Of a stretch of DNA of 64,000 nucleotides, positions 1 to 11,540 are shown piece after piece (position 1 is the stretch's first letter; every line of letters begins with the position of its first letter). The stretch is from Tenodera sinensis. Its lineage: Eukaryota; Arthropoda; Insecta; Mantodea; Mantidae. The notes under the pieces were generated by a model that worked only from the letters and a program-made list of their open reading frames with translations, was not told where the DNA came from and searched no databases. Made by a program: the position numbers and the translations under genes. The stretch spans positions 21,608,784 to 21,672,783 of the forward strand of contig CM060967.1 in the NCBI GenBank assembly GCA_030765045.1, in the 5' to 3' direction.

Positions 1-915
1 TACAGAAAGCAAGTACCCAAAAGTCAAAAAAATAAACAATGTCCTAGAAGTGAGACCCCTTATCGCACAAAATGTACGGCTTGTGATTTCCAGTGATCCC
101 TGATCATGTAATAGAGGATTATTTATCAGAGCAAGTCGACATTAACCCGGTTTCCCATCTACAGTCCATAAGAACCTGGTTTCACTCATATTCTCAGCTT
201 TAGAAGACACATGTTTATTAAGCCCAGTAGCATGCAAATCAGATTTTATGATAAAAACTATTGGGTTTATTTCACTACTGATACAATTACTTACTTCCTG
301 TGTAAACAAGAAGGCCATGTAGCAAAACAATGCAGAAGCAATTCCAATGAAACAATAGAGCGAAAACAAATGCAATCTGTACCAATAGAGGACGCCAGGA
401 ACCAAGATATCTCTGATTTACCAATGCTTACCAGCACAAAAGGCCCTCATAACCTCAACCAAACAAACTCTGATGCACAGACCCGTATACTAAAGAGTCA
501 AACCACTAAACAGGACAACACAGAACGTTCTATACCTCCTGTACAGAAAACTAACACAAATAGCTCAGAAGTTGAAACACAGAAGACAGCAGCAAAGCTA
601 AAAAGACCACACCCAACCAGTAGCCCCTGCACTTCAGTTGAAGATGACTATGATAATTCATGCTCTGATGCAACTGTTGAGAAGCAGTCAGACAAAGAGG
701 AAAGTAGCACTAAGCCTTCTAAGCATGTTAACAAGAGAGTAAAACCTATTGATAAGAAAGCTCAAATACTTGAAACTTTAACCCCACTTAAGCAAATTAT
801 TGAGGTTAAACCAGAAGAGTTTATCCTCAACTTTACACAACTGTCTACTTTCATGCAAAATACAGTGGACACCAAAGATATAGTTGCAGAGACTTTAAGT
901 TACACTAAAGAGTAA
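1..915 (+). pseudogene. Non-LTR retrotransposon ORF1 (gag-like), decayed, 5' end outside window
   Basis: ORF1 proteins of I/Jockey-type non-LTR retrotransposons bind the element RNA through CCHC zinc knuckles. Conceptual translation gives EVRPLIAQNVRLVISSD (about 49-99), then in another frame DHVIEDYLSEQVDINPVSH (about 103-160), then a frame open from 211 to 915. That last frame has YWVYFTTDTITYFLC followed by KQEGHVAKQC, the layout typical just before and within the first knuckle. The first cysteine of this knuckle appears to be replaced by threonine or tyrosine. A polar, Ser/Thr/Lys-rich tail follows, as is usual downstream of the knuckles. At least two frameshifts and one stop (about 100) break it, so the ATG at 211 is internal and not a true start. 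The endonuclease remnant follows at 1106. The family assignment is by recognition of motif order; the exact clade is not settled. Confidence 0.72.
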
Positions 916-1105
916 CCTTAAGAAGTTACATCAATACCTCAAAGGGAAGAGTATTAGAAAGCGAAGCACACGAATTCAAAAACAGCTATGTTTAGCAGTA
1001 ACCTTGGAGAAACCATCAGGACCAGACTACAAGAAGATTTAACTACAATTTCTTAAGAATTGCACTTGGTAAAATTTCAAAATTATAGCTCTAACACTAT
1101 TACAG

Positions 1106-1565
1106 TGGAATATAAACAGTTTAAAAACACAATTTGAGTATTTAAAATGCTTATGCTGAATAATAATCCTGACATCGTATGTTTACAAGAAGCAAATTTT
1201 AAAAATAATGAACTGGTTAAACTTAAATTCTATGAGTGTTACCATAAGAATAGATTAAAACCTGCATGTGCTAGTGGTGGTGTAGCCACTTAAATTAATC
1301 ATTAATGAGTAAAGCAATTAAATACCAACCTAGAAGCTGTAGCAGTTACTTTTGCTTATGTAATATCTATATAATCAAATAATGTTGATACGACTTTAAA
1401 TATTCTTAGAGATCTTGTAAACCAACTGTTCAAGCTATTTATACTCTTAAGAGACTTTAATGGCTAAGAAAGAATCTGGGGAAGTAGATGAACCAATACT
1501 AGAGGAAATATTATCAACAATGTCATAGAGCATTTCCTTGAAGGGAAATATTTGATTTGTTGAGG
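1106..1565 (+). pseudogene. AP-endonuclease (EEP) start of retrotransposon ORF2, decayed and truncated
   Basis: ORF2 of non-LTR elements begins with an apurinic-like endonuclease that nicks the target DNA. Here WNINSLKTQFEYLK (1106-1147) matches the opening motif. After a frameshift near 1155 the frame reads NNNPDIVCLQEANFK and then ACASGGVA, which are the metal-binding QE block and the following glycine-rich block. Further on, RDFNG followed by WGS and NTRGNIINNVIE (about 1450-1530) matches the GDFN..H..WGS..N.RG block, with G changed to R and the histidine position a stop. The rest of the endonuclease and all of the reverse transcriptase are absent, so the element is truncated at its 3' side, unlike usual 5' truncation. 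It belongs with the ORF1 remnant upstream. Confidence 0.72.
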
Positions 1566-1875
1566 TGTCATTGAAATACAAACGCAACTTATTACATTCA
1601 CACAGTTTTCTCCACTTATTTTTCTTTTAAGTAACACATTTACATGTATTTCTCTTCTCGCTCTTCTACAAACAATTCACCCTTTTGTATATTACCGAAA
1701 TAGAAATTACATTCACACCGTTCTCTCCTGTGGTATTTGCGCATGTTCAACAGTGTACTTTCATAATGTCTTCTCAGTGTTCCTATTTATTTAGTTTAGT
1801 TCTTATTGTATCCTAAGAGTTTTAATTACATATTAGTGATATTTTTCAAATGTCTCCAAAGTCCGAAAGTTTTAG

Positions 1876-1919
1876 CCATAAATCGTAAAACCACGGGCAA
1901 CGCCGGGTATTTCACCTAG
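1876..1919 (+). mobile_element. Helitron-like 3' terminus (hairpin plus CTAG)
   Basis: A GC-rich imperfect hairpin (CGG-GCAACG-CCG core, about 1893-1907) is followed 8 bases later by CTAG and then T at 1920. Helitrons end in CTRR preceded by a short hairpin and insert before T. No matching 5' TC end or Rep/helicase frame was seen, so only the 3' end is claimed. Confidence 0.45.
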
Positions 1920-3397
1920 TTATAAAGTAGTAGAGTTATATCTTCCGTACTGACTTCGCAACTACCACCATTTATTGTGCAAAATTTTGTATGATTAGAT
2001 GGATATGTATTTTGCATAGATGAGTCTGTTTCTTGATTTGTATTCAATGATAACTCGCCTGGCGGATGAATACAAATACGGTTTTGGTACTTGTAGTCCG
2101 ATTCCTAAGGTGACCAGTGTATACACTTCCACAAGGATTTTTAACACCGTTGTTCAGAGCGTGTGACAATCCAAACATCTTGCTATGCATTTCGAGGAGC
2201 GTGAAAAAGCTTTTCCTGTAAACGACTTTGTTTTGGAGAAACACTCGGAGGGAGTGACATGCTGTTAGGGATTCTTCTTGCAGTGCCCCAGCGGGCTTCT
2301 TTATTCACTTTTTTGTTTCGTGAGTAAAACATCAGTGCCGTAAGCAAGACAGAGATATTGCTTTCCCATTTCCTATGTGCGTGTATAGATAACGTATTGT
2401 TCAGAGCTTGAAAACTTCACTACAAAACAAAAGGTCTTCTCTGTGATATCTGAAAACGAATTCTTTGTCGGCGACGTGGGTATTTTTGTACAGTTTAGCA
2501 AGCCAAAATTAATAACGACGTTATCATTTGACAGAAATTTCACTGGTTTGCAAATTCTATTCTCTTAGCCCTGATTTTTTTTGTGTAATTACAGCTATTC
2601 TTAATGATAAATGAAAAGCAGAATTTTTCTATCGCTGAAGTTCGCTAGCACATACAATAAACACAATTAAAACACTATATACGCTGAAAGGGCAGCACTG
2701 CAATCCACCTATATATATTTCTGAATTAACACTGTTTCAAAATGATATTTCAGACTATTCTGAATAAGAATGTAAGGAAGGATAGCGAAGTAGTTCCCAT
2801 TTCACCACACTCCCACTAGGCCACCCACTTCAGCCCTCCGTGGTTCCACATTGTCACGATTTCATGACTCTAACTGTGAAAATAACTTTACTATGAAACT
2901 AAAAGATACATTTTAGCATTCCGTTATGGTCATTTAACATATAAAATACCCGGAATTCATCCTTAAAGAATTGTAATCCGTAATTCGGGGATCTTTAAAA
3001 ATTAAACATAAATATTTTTACTATAATGATGCCCCTGGTTCTTGTAAACTGTGGGTGATGGAGAGCTTTCATTACCAGTTTTGGATTGAGGGGAGATAAG
3101 TATACAATAATAATTAGTCATTGTTTCATCAGGGTCAAAAAGCCTAACATGTTACCCATAAACTACAGAAGTTGAGAATAATAATGAAAGCTTATAACAT
3201 TTTCCTCTACCCAGCTCTAATAGGTAAGGAAATATGAAAATAAATAAAGTCTTATTATTTATATAAAGTGTTTAAACAGTGTCCGATGTTGTAACAAGAG
3301 TTGGGATTGGTCAAAACTAGAACAAATGTTCCTGTAAAGTTGTGTCCAGAAACAAATTATCAGTCATTTTACAAAAATGTGCAACGTATCCACATTT
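1920..3397. other. No gene recognised
   Basis: AT-rich sequence with only short chance frames on both strands. I see no transposon motif, SINE or exon here. Confidence 0.5.
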
Positions 3398-3514
3398 TTA
3401 TGGGTTTGCACACACCAGTGTCTTTAAATGTCCCCATAGCCTGAATTCCAATGGATTGAGGTCCGGAGAACGTGGAGGCCATGCTACCGGACCTCCTCTA
3501 CCAATCCATCGTCC
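3398..3514 (-). pseudogene. Mariner-like transposase C-terminal fragment
   Basis: On the minus strand the frame reads GRWIGRGGPVAWPPRSPDLN and continues PLEFRLWGHLKTLVCANP before a stop. The SPDLNPLEF..WGHLK block surrounds the last catalytic acidic residue of IS630/Tc1/mariner DDE transposases, and the RWIGRGGP version is typical of insect elements whose N-terminus carries the DUF4817 helix-turn-helix. Only this C-terminal block is present. It lies head to head with a second fragment of the same family on the plus strand 15 bases away, so the locus is a rearranged pair and not one gene. Confidence 0.7.
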
Positions 3515-3529
3515 ATTAAATGCTTTAAA

Positions 3530-3841
3530 TATCAAGATCGATTTAGTCCCATTGTATGGGCAGGAATTGCAGGTGAAAGACTCCTATGACCATACATTTT
3601 GCCTAACACATTAACAGGTGAATCGAATTGATGCGACTCATCGATTCCCGCGCGATCAGTTACCCGTACTTTTGGAGCAGTTGTGCTTGTGGAAAGACGA
3701 CGAATGTGGTTTATTAATGACGAAGCATCACCCTGTTTTGTGCGCATCACGCAACAATACTTAAACCAAACATCTAATGAAAGATGGATTGGCAGAGGAG
3801 ATCCAGTAGCATGGCCTCCCATGGCATGGCCTGATAATTTC
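3530..3841 (+). pseudogene. Mariner-like transposase central and C-terminal fragment
   Basis: The plus strand reads DRFSPIVWAGIAGERLL, a stop, PYILPNTLTGESN, a second stop, then RRMWFINDEASPCFVRITQQ and RWIGRGDPVAWPPMAWPDNF. This follows the order of mariner-like transposases: the WAGI..GP..LPG.LTG block, the second catalytic aspartate in the HDGAP-type motif (here NDEAS), and the RWIGRGGP..WPPRSPD block, here degraded to MAWPDN. In-frame stops at about 3587 and 3629 and loss of the N-terminus make it a fossil. The family matches the fragment at 3398-3514 and the fragments near 30.8, 36.1 and 52.4 kb. Confidence 0.72.
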
Positions 3842-4082
3842 CTCATTCAATTCCAACTTAAAACATTTTGGCGACTGGAGTTTAATATGGCCGAAAGCTC
3901 GAGAAATTTAATATCTATTGTAAGCTGGAAAGCCGAGAAGCTCTTAACAATATCATCGCTATGAAAGCTTCAAATCTTATATAATAAACCAACAGATATG
4001 AGTAGTGTCATGAGTTGGACAGACTAGTTATGTTGAAGACGGAATAAGTTGAACGATTTAATAAATTGTTCGTAGTAGAGTG

Positions 4083-4315
4083 AGCAGAGAGAGTCATGTG
4101 AATGTAACACATCAGATTTTTGAGTTATGCTGTCCACAGACTGACATACACACAGAACACACAGACATACACACACGCACACGGGTCTTTTTCTATTTAT
4201 TTTATTTATTTTTTAATCGGGAGCCTCAAAACCTATGTTTTTGGTGCAATCTGGACGCCGAATTTTGGAGTGGAATACAATACTTCCTCTACTTACTATA
4301 CGTAACAGAGAAAGT
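4083..4315 (+). mobile_element. Family A repeat, short copy with inverted left end
   Basis: The reverse complement of the family A left end (about 4083-4116) is fused at a TTTTTGAGTTATG junction to the forward 3' quarter of the element. That quarter has the (AC)-rich tract at 4140-4185, the GGTG..ATC..GACGCCGAATTTTGG block, and the 3' hairpin and AGAGAAAGT end at 4280-4315. The same junction occurs in the copy at 60.03-60.80 kb. Confidence 0.7.
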
Positions 4316-4339
4316 AAAAACTGACTGGTTTCTGTCTGG

Positions 4340-4587
4340 AACTCACTCTCTCTGCTCGTTACTTCGCCTCCTTATATACCGACGTGACGTGGACCTTTCT
4401 AGAATTTCTACATATACTCTGGCTGCTAGACACTTCTTGAATAATCTGGAAAAACCCTTTTGGTTCTGTCGCTCTAATTGTTATTTGTCTGCTCGCGCGA
4501 GACAGCTTGACCTTGAGCGTCTTTGATACAAGCAGTGGGGTGGGGCAGCCGGGCCCCGACTGTCCTTTGCTGTGCGCCGGGTTAGCT
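4340..4587 (-). repeat. Partial LTR (LTR-B family)
   Basis: Matches the solo LTR at 32.2 kb and its relatives in inverse orientation: a TATA-like CTTATATACC at 4371-4380, a block ending in CTTCTTGAATAATCTGG, and the start block GGGGCAGCCGGGCCCCGAC followed by TCCTTTG. The extreme end (GTCACA in other copies) is eroded. Confidence 0.55.
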
Positions 4588-4625
4588 TCGGAGTATTGTA
4601 TTCCACTCTTAAATTCAATATTGGA
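4588..4625 (-). mobile_element. Family A 3'-end scrap
   Basis: GGAGTATTGTATTCCACTC followed by TTAAATTCAATA resembles the inverse of the family A 3' end next to its terminal hairpin. Confidence 0.4.
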
Positions 4626-4629
4626 ATGT

Positions 4630-7100
4630 CCTTGGAAACACATTGAGGAGCAATGAATCAAACACTTTTTATTTTCTTCGAACCAGCCAAGCCACACCAT
4701 TGTGAAAAGTATAAATTAAGCTCAAAGCAAGTTATTAGGCAGCTATAGAAACTATTACGAGGTTGTTTATTTAATTCTGTTGATAATTTTGCTTAAAACA
4801 CATTTATTGAATTCTAGCATTAAAACGGCGTTTCTGTTACCAGTGCCAGAAAATGAATGGCCTAATTACCATGGTAACAAGACATCAATGACATCACCGC
4901 CACAACGCACTTTTCTCCTATGTGCCAGTAAGAAAACCTGAAACCGTCACTCTCGCAAACTAACGCATTTTTCGTTTCTGTATCCACGAAACTTTTGATA
5001 TTCTTTTTCGTAAACATCTTTTGATTTTTGTGGAGTTATTAAACTCTAGCACTCTTAGCTTCCTTCAAAATTGAAGCGGAATACAATCCATATTTTCAAT
5101 AGTTTTAACATAACCTTTCATTTCCCTGTATAAATGTTGAAAGAAATGAAACATGTGCTTCGCAACTACATATATTACGTCATACATCTGTGATCTCTGA
5201 TACATTATAATTTTAGATTCAGCAAATGTGTTAGGTACTTTTACGTATTTAATGCTAAAATTGCATAAAACGTTGTGTGTGATAGATGTGTAATATTTTC
5301 ATTGTGAATTGGCGCTTTCGCTTTCGTTCATACAGATAATGCTCGAGTTATATGAATAACTATTACCATTTTATATTAGAGATAAAACAAGTGACATTGC
5401 CTAGAGAAAGCGTTATGTATATAATGATCTTTTTTCTCTTCATTATTTGTATCGCATATGTTTACAAGGTAAATAAAATGAAAATTCTCGACATCAAAGA
5501 TATTTCAGCGCATGCGCTTTCAAACAAATCGCTAAATGAAGGAAATAAATGAAAAAATAAAAGCGAATCAATTTCCATTTCCTTAGTTATGTGTTGTTAA
5601 CATCCTTTGATTACCTAATGACATCGAAATGAACACGGAAAGCTCCAGAAAGGCCTCATCTTTCTGCTTAAAGCGCTTCAGCTGTACGCTAATAGAACTC
5701 GAGGGATATTTATTTTTTATTTTCTCTTTATCGAAACTCCCCTGCGAATTTGAACAGCATGAAAACAATACGAGATAGAAGGTGAAAGTCCCTCTGTTTG
5801 TGCTCCGGTATTAAAAGCAAAGAGAATTTGATATGTATAAAAGAGAATGGAGAAAACTGACCAGAGGAGGGATGGAAATAGGAGCTATAATTAAAGTTTC
5901 TTTTGTGCTGTTTTTTTGGGGCTTACCACCCCAACATTCTTTTTTATTACAGTACCTATGGAGGAATATCTTAAAAATACTGTCGGAATGTTTATTCCTA
6001 TTAACTACAGTTTTAGGTTTCCACTTGCGCCGATTTTGTTAGCTAGTTTCATTTTTTCCGCAGATAGTAAGAGCATTTTCTATGAAGGGTATTCAAAACG
6101 TTATGCAAGATCCGTCAAAAGTCCTCTCAAAGTTCTCTCCTTTTTCTCTCCATACACAATTACAGATGAAAGTATAAAAAGTCAGTTTAGTAAAATGCAC
6201 TGCTTGGAAGCATCTCTCAGTTTCTTAACGTCTAACGGTATCTCGTGAGGGGTGAGGTATAACTACTGACCAATGAACTAATGACAGTTGCAATACGGGA
6301 CCACGGACGCGGCGCTGTAATAAGAACGAGGCAATGTGGTGGTGGGGAAAGGTAAATACACTTGGACAGCAAACTAGTTGCTTTTCAGATAGAATCCGCT
6401 GTCCGGAAATGTACAGTTTGGACGCTGGTGAGCGTCAAAGTTTCAGAACGAACGGTTGTAACAATTTGTTAACATTGGTTTTGGTATCTTAATACGGAAG
6501 GTATGCAACCCTTCAAAGAATGTAAACAATTCACAAATACAGAAATGAAACTGGATTCCTTTTATTTTGTCATCTATTTCACCTATTTAGTGATTTGTTT
6601 GAAAGTGCATGTGGCAACGTAACAAAATAAGTTTCATTTCAATGTTTTCATTCTATTTTACCCTATTTGTAATTAACCGCATTTGTACTGTTCTTTAGTT
6701 GGACATTTAGGCATCGACGACAACTAAGATAAGCTTACGAAGTTTCAGGAATGTTGCAGAATGGCAAATGGATCCATTCGAGACAAGGAACCTCGGTCCG
6801 GAAGTGCTTCCGTTGGAGTTAATACCCAAAACTGTTGTTTGTAGTTTGTAGGTTCCGGCGCGCGTACATAAGAGAGATAGAGAAAGTTGACCACCAATCC
6901 AAGAGATGGCATGATATGCTTGGTCTTGAGGTATGAGTATTCAGACTATAGTTGCAGCGTTCAGTTATTGGTGGAGGTACCGTAGAACGGTATAACTTCA
7001 GCTGTTTTTAAACATTTCTCCCAATTTTGGCATGAAGATGTCGCATAAATTCCTAATTAAATTTGAGAACATTCCTTTATGTCTGTTGTAGCTTTATCAT
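4630..7100. other. No gene recognised
   Basis: AT-rich sequence. A 66-codon frame at 5352-5552 has a hydrophobic stretch (MIFFLFIICIAYVYKV), but it shows no family resemblance or splice context and I do not call it. A somewhat GC-richer patch near 6300-6350 has no recognisable content. Confidence 0.45.
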
Positions 7101-7206
7101 AAAATATCTGATGTATTGCACTCACATGACTTTCTCTACTCTTGTACTAACCAACTCTTATTCCTGTAATTACCTTAACGTAATAATAAAAAATGAACAG
7201 TGATGA
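7101..7206 (+). mobile_element. Family A repeat, internally deleted left end
   Basis: It begins with the standard left end (ATCTGATGTATTGCACTCAC) and ACTTTCTCTACT, then skips to the AAAAATGAACAGTGATG block that normally lies about 230 bases in. The rest is missing. Confidence 0.65.
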
Positions 7207-7797
7207 AAAAAAGAGAATCATGAATCAATGCCTGCCATGTTAAGATTAGCAAAACCAGATATCGTTTACAAAATGGTCATTATACATTGTCTTTATTAGA
7301 TCAATCCAACGAGAAAGGACATTAAATGTCAATGGATTCTGATCACTTTCATTCATTTGTGATGCTATTTTCAGATAAAACCTAGTTTTATCTTCACGGT
7401 TGAATTAACTCCGAAAATAACCTCGTGATGAAATTTGGAGAAGCAAAAAACAGTCACAAAATGCCACTTCGTCATTACGGTACAACTACCTTTTTTTGTT
7501 TACATGTTAATGACATTAGTTAATGTGCTGGAGCTGAATGAGGAGATAGATAGAATGCCATGCATAGTTCAATCGTTGAACCGTTTCATCTCTAACACGC
7601 TCTAACACATATTTAAAATGAAAAACATCCAACCAACGTGCAAAAACTACGTGGGGATTTCAAAGAGAAGATGTCACGTGATTATGGCACTGCAAGAAAC
7701 GTTTATTAAACTATCCAGTGCAATAAAAACTGACACATTTATACTAAGTTAAGTATTGTATTAGAGGACTATTTTCAAATTGCTTCACCTTAAGAAA

Positions 7798-7838
7798 ACA
7801 AAAAAAAAAAAAAACAAAAAAAAAAAAAAAAAAAAAAA
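7798..7838 (+). repeat. Poly(A) tract
   Basis: An almost pure A run abutting the left end of a family A copy. Confidence 0.9.
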
Positions 7839-8673
7839 TCTGATGTGTTGCACTCACATGACTTTCTCTACTATTGTACTAACCATTCTTACAAACTCTT
7901 ATTCTTCTATCGTCTTCGTGTTAGTTGAGATAAACATTTGCAAACATTACCTATCTTATTGCTGATTTCCTTGTAGCTGCAATGGGAATATGGGGATACA
8001 GTAGGCTTTGAGCGATAGTCGAATCTCTTTAAGCTTTCAAATTCCATTCCCTTTGCAGTATAAAAATGTATTAAACGTATAAAAAATGAATAATGATGTT
8101 GCAATTAACGAAAGTTTGTTTTCCGAAACTGACGCAAATAACAAGAAATATCTCCGAAATGGTTTACTCTACAAAAAATGTATTTGGACATAAATTGTGT
8201 GTTTTAGCGAGATCTACATTTTTGTATAGTAAGATTTGGTATACCCCTTACGGTTTACGAATTATCCAAAAGTCGTCCAGAGTAAATACAACTACAGGGG
8301 CTATAGCCAGAAAATTCATAATATACATTTCATTTGTTATAAAAATATCTTAAACATATGACATTTTCTTCAAAATCGTTCGAGCAATTTTCAAGAACAT
8401 CAAAATTTTCGAAAAATTTTCCATGTAAAGGGTAGTTTAGGGTGGGGTTATTTTTTTTAAAAATCTTCTTTCCTCATCCTTGAAAGACATTAAACTTAAA
8501 TACCAATTTTGGTTTTTAGCCCACTTTTCGTTTTTGAGTTATGCTGTCCACAGACGAACACAGACACTCTTGAAGCTTTTTCAAAAATACATTTTTTAGT
8601 TTCAGGCGATCCCAAAAAACATTTTAGGTTCAATTAATTATTTCCTCTACTTACTATACGTAGAAGGGAAAGT
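7839..8673 (+). mobile_element. Family A repeat, near full-length
   Basis: It runs from TCTGATGTGTTGCACTCACA through all the family landmarks: CTTCGTGTTAGTTGAGATAA, ATATCTCCGAAATGGTT, GCTATAGCCAGAAAATTCA and TGAGTTATGCTGTCCACAGA. It ends with the 3' hairpin (TACTTACTATACGTAGAAGG) and GGGAAAGT at 8673. The internal CA tract is short here. It is non-coding. Confidence 0.8.
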
Positions 8674-8686
8674 TTAGAAAAAATGC

Positions 8687-8766
<80 letters not shown>

Positions 8767-8796
8767 AGCATAACTCAAAAACGAAAAGTCCTTTTC
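8674..8796 (-). mobile_element. Inverse family A fragment carrying (GT)n(GA)n
   Basis: TTTAGAAAAAATGCGTGTG, then (GT)n and (GA)n (8689-8762), then ACAGCATAACTCAAAAACGA is the reverse complement of the family A stretch around its internal microsatellite. It abuts the 3' end of the preceding copy in opposite orientation. Confidence 0.65.
8689..8762. repeat. (GT)n(GA)n microsatellite
   Basis: About 9 GT units followed by about 28 GA units, sitting at the internal microsatellite position of an inverse family A fragment. Confidence 0.9.
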
Positions 8797-9452
8797 AGCG
8801 CGGGCAGTTTTTCTAGCTTTTAGAATTTATGAATTTTGAGTTTGTTTCTAACCTCAAGTCCTTAGATTTCCTTTTCAGTCCAGCGAGGCTGTTGGGGCTG
8901 GTCGAAGCTTGTGAGAGTGGAGAAGCCTGAGTTTTATCTTGTATTGTTACTATTATTTGGGATTGCCTCCTGAAGATTCTACAAGGGAGCTCGATTCTGA
9001 GATGCAAGAATCTATTCTTCATTACAGGTTTTCTATTTTCATGTGAAAATGAACACAAAATGAATATTTCTTCAATAAATGGATGGAAATGATTATTTAG
9101 ATAATATTCACATCCATGAATATTTTAAATGTTGTATTGAACTGGTTGTAAGACGGAAAGTGCGCTGTCTTTTTACCCCACACGAGCCGTGTCCGTCTGC
9201 CCCCCTGTGCGTCAAACAGAATGTAGGTAACTTACTAGACAGAGAGGCTCTAGTAAGCTTCGTCACCAATAGATGGATCCCTGAGAGCCACTAGTGTGTG
9301 TCGAGAACATTCTCTTGCGCCTTCGTTTTCCATAAAAGCCTTACGTGCAACGAATGGAATCTTACACTTCAGATAATTGCATGATAAATATTTGTTACAT
9401 TTTTCATTTCTGTTGCTAAATTGCATGTTTTCGATAATCGTAGTTTTTTTAA

Positions 9453-9550
9453 CTTCTGTACTACGTGGAAGTATTATATTCCACCCAAAAATTCGATGTC
9501 GTGATTTCATCGGAAGTACATGTTTTGAGGTCCCCTGAGCCCAAAAGGGT
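9453..9550 (-). mobile_element. Family A 3'-end fragment
   Basis: GTGGAAGTATTATATTCCAC, CCAAAAATTCGATGTCGTGA and CATGTTTTGAGGTCCCCTGA match the inverse of the last 100 bases of family A. The copy is truncated on its 5' side. Confidence 0.7.
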
Positions 9551-10690
9551 AATCTAGTACCAAAACCGTTTCTGTTGGATGTATATAAGTAAGCCATAAA
9601 AGTATTTGTGACTTCCAGTTAGAGTTTGGAAATACTTTTATTCCGCAAGAATTATTTTAAGAGACAGAGGAGGAATGAAGCTAACAGGAAATGAGGAGCA
9701 AACATGTAATATATGGCCTCTAGAAGAATCTCTCGGAAAGAGTGAGACAGAGAGCGCGCAGGCGTTTTAGCACTCAGTTCTTAAAGTGGAGCGATTGTTT
9801 CAGAGAAACTCTACATACACCTTTGTTTATATTCAATCAGTTAATTGTTTTTTCTTTATGTACAGCCGGCTTCAAATGTTTTCCGAGTAATATGCTCCTA
9901 GCCGTGGGGGGAAGCCAGGATGACTTGTCTATTACTTGTGCCAGGTGGTCTCAAAGGTCGACTTGACAGCTCATAACTGTCGTGTGTGTGTGTGTATGTG
10001 TGTGTGTTTCTGTGTGTCGTTCCTTTTGTGTGTGTGTTTGGCTGTGAACAACATAGCGCAATAATGAAGAGTCGGTTAAACATTAAACCTTCGTTCAAGT
10101 ACTCCATCTTGCGAGAATGCCACACGCAGACTTTCAAGAGATTTTTAAGGATTTTTAACTCCCTTAACATGAAATCAAGACGAGTTTTCTGCTCCCGTTT
10201 ACAGTTTTTCTCTTGCGCAAGTGGAGTCCTCTCTCGGAGTTCTGACTTATACGGTTGGCAACCCTGACATTGTGTATACATTATGTGTTTGCATGAAGAG
10301 CGTACATAATGTTTACATGTTGCTGGCATTCTTCTCATTTGCTTACTGAGCGTGCAACAACACGACAGTGCAGTCTGCCGCATTTCTCTTCAAAAAAAGC
10401 TCAGCTATTCTTTTGTATTACATTTTATATTTCTTTACAACAAAGTAGACTCCCTAATCGCTGAACTATGAAAATAAACTCTCGTGACGTATGTTGTCAG
10501 TAAAAAAAGCAGTTCTCTTCACGGTATTTTAGTACTGGATACATTTCTTCCTATACCTTCGCCTGCCTCACTTTAAACTGCAATGTAAACAACAGTGTGT
10601 TCTTTACTAGCACTTCATTGGTTGATCGAACCGCACAACTTCCATGTCAGTAGGTGCGAATGAAAATGTAGTCCGTGAACTAAAATGAAA
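9551..10690. other. No gene recognised; contains (GT)n at about 9980-10040
   Basis: Minus-strand frames up to 161 codons cross the GT microsatellite and resemble no family I know. The interrupted GT tract (GTGTGTGTATGTGTGTGTG) at 9980-10040 is the only clear repeat. Confidence 0.45.
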
Positions 10691-10698
10691 ATGAAAAT

Positions 10699-10728
10699 GA
10701 AAAAAAAAAAAAAAAAAAGAAAAGAAAA
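10699..10728 (+). repeat. A-rich tract preceding a family A copy
   Basis: A pure A run grading into AAAAGAAAAG directly before GATGTGTTGCACTCACATG. Confidence 0.85.
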
Positions 10729-11540
10729 GATGTGTTGCACTCACATGACTTTCTCTACTGTTCTTACAAATTCTTATTCCTATATCTCCTTCGTGTAGTT
10801 GAGATAGACGTTTGCAGAAATTATCTTATTCGTTTTCTAGCACGTGCAACGGGAATATGAGCATACAGTAGGCTTTGAGCGATAGTCAAATCTTTTAAAA
10901 TTTTCAAATTCCCTGATCTTTGCACGGTTAACATAAAAATGAATAGCGATATACCATTTGACAGAAGTATAAATTCTCCAAAACTTACACAAATAACGAA
11001 GAATATTTCCGAAATGGTTCACTCTACAAAAAACATAAATTATGTTTTAGCAAGATCTACATTTTTTGTATTGTAATAATGGGTCTATCTCTTACTGTTT
11101 ACCAGTTATGCAAAAACCTTCCAAAGTAAATAGGATTTCATGGGCTCTAGCCAGAAAGTTCAAGATATACATTTCATTTGTCATAAAAATATCTCACACA
11201 TATGGCATTTTAATCAAAATCATTAAAGTTATTTTCAAGAAAATAAAAATTTTCCATGTAAAGGGTAGTTTAGGGTGCAGCAATTTTCTTCAAAATTTTT
11301 TTGTCGTATCCTTGATAGACATTAAACTTAAATACCAACTTTGGTTTTTAACTGACTTCTCGTTTTTGAGTTCTACTATCCACAGACTGACAGAGAGAGA
11401 GAGACATACACGCGGACGTTTTTCTAAAAATCCTTATTTTGAATTCAGTCTCAAATATATATTTGTGGTGAAATCTCGACATCGAATTTTTGTGTGGAAT
11501 GCAATACTTCCTCTAGTTTACTAAACCTGGTAGAGAAAGT
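10729..11540 (+). mobile_element. Family A repeat, near full-length
   Basis: It extends from GATGTGTTGCACTCACATGA to GGTAGAGAAAGT at 11540 with all the family landmarks. A small deletion removes TTGTACTAACCA next to the left end. The microsatellite position holds (GA)n (GAGAGAGAGAGAC, 11394-11405) instead of CA. A 152-codon frame (11066-11524) runs across the right half, but it is basic and low-complexity and is not proposed as a gene. Confidence 0.8.

Noticed and set aside
5352..5552. 66-codon frame with a hydrophobic segment
   Set aside because: Short, AT-rich, without homology; chance frames of this length are common in this window.
9898..10383. 161-codon minus-strand frame
   Set aside because: It includes a GT microsatellite (His-Thr repeat) and shows no family resemblance, splice context or conserved motif.
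11066..11524. 152-codon frame, with a counterpart at 16,299-16,661
   Set aside because: It lies inside family A and crosses the variable microsatellite, which would shift the frame between copies. It is likely chance openness.
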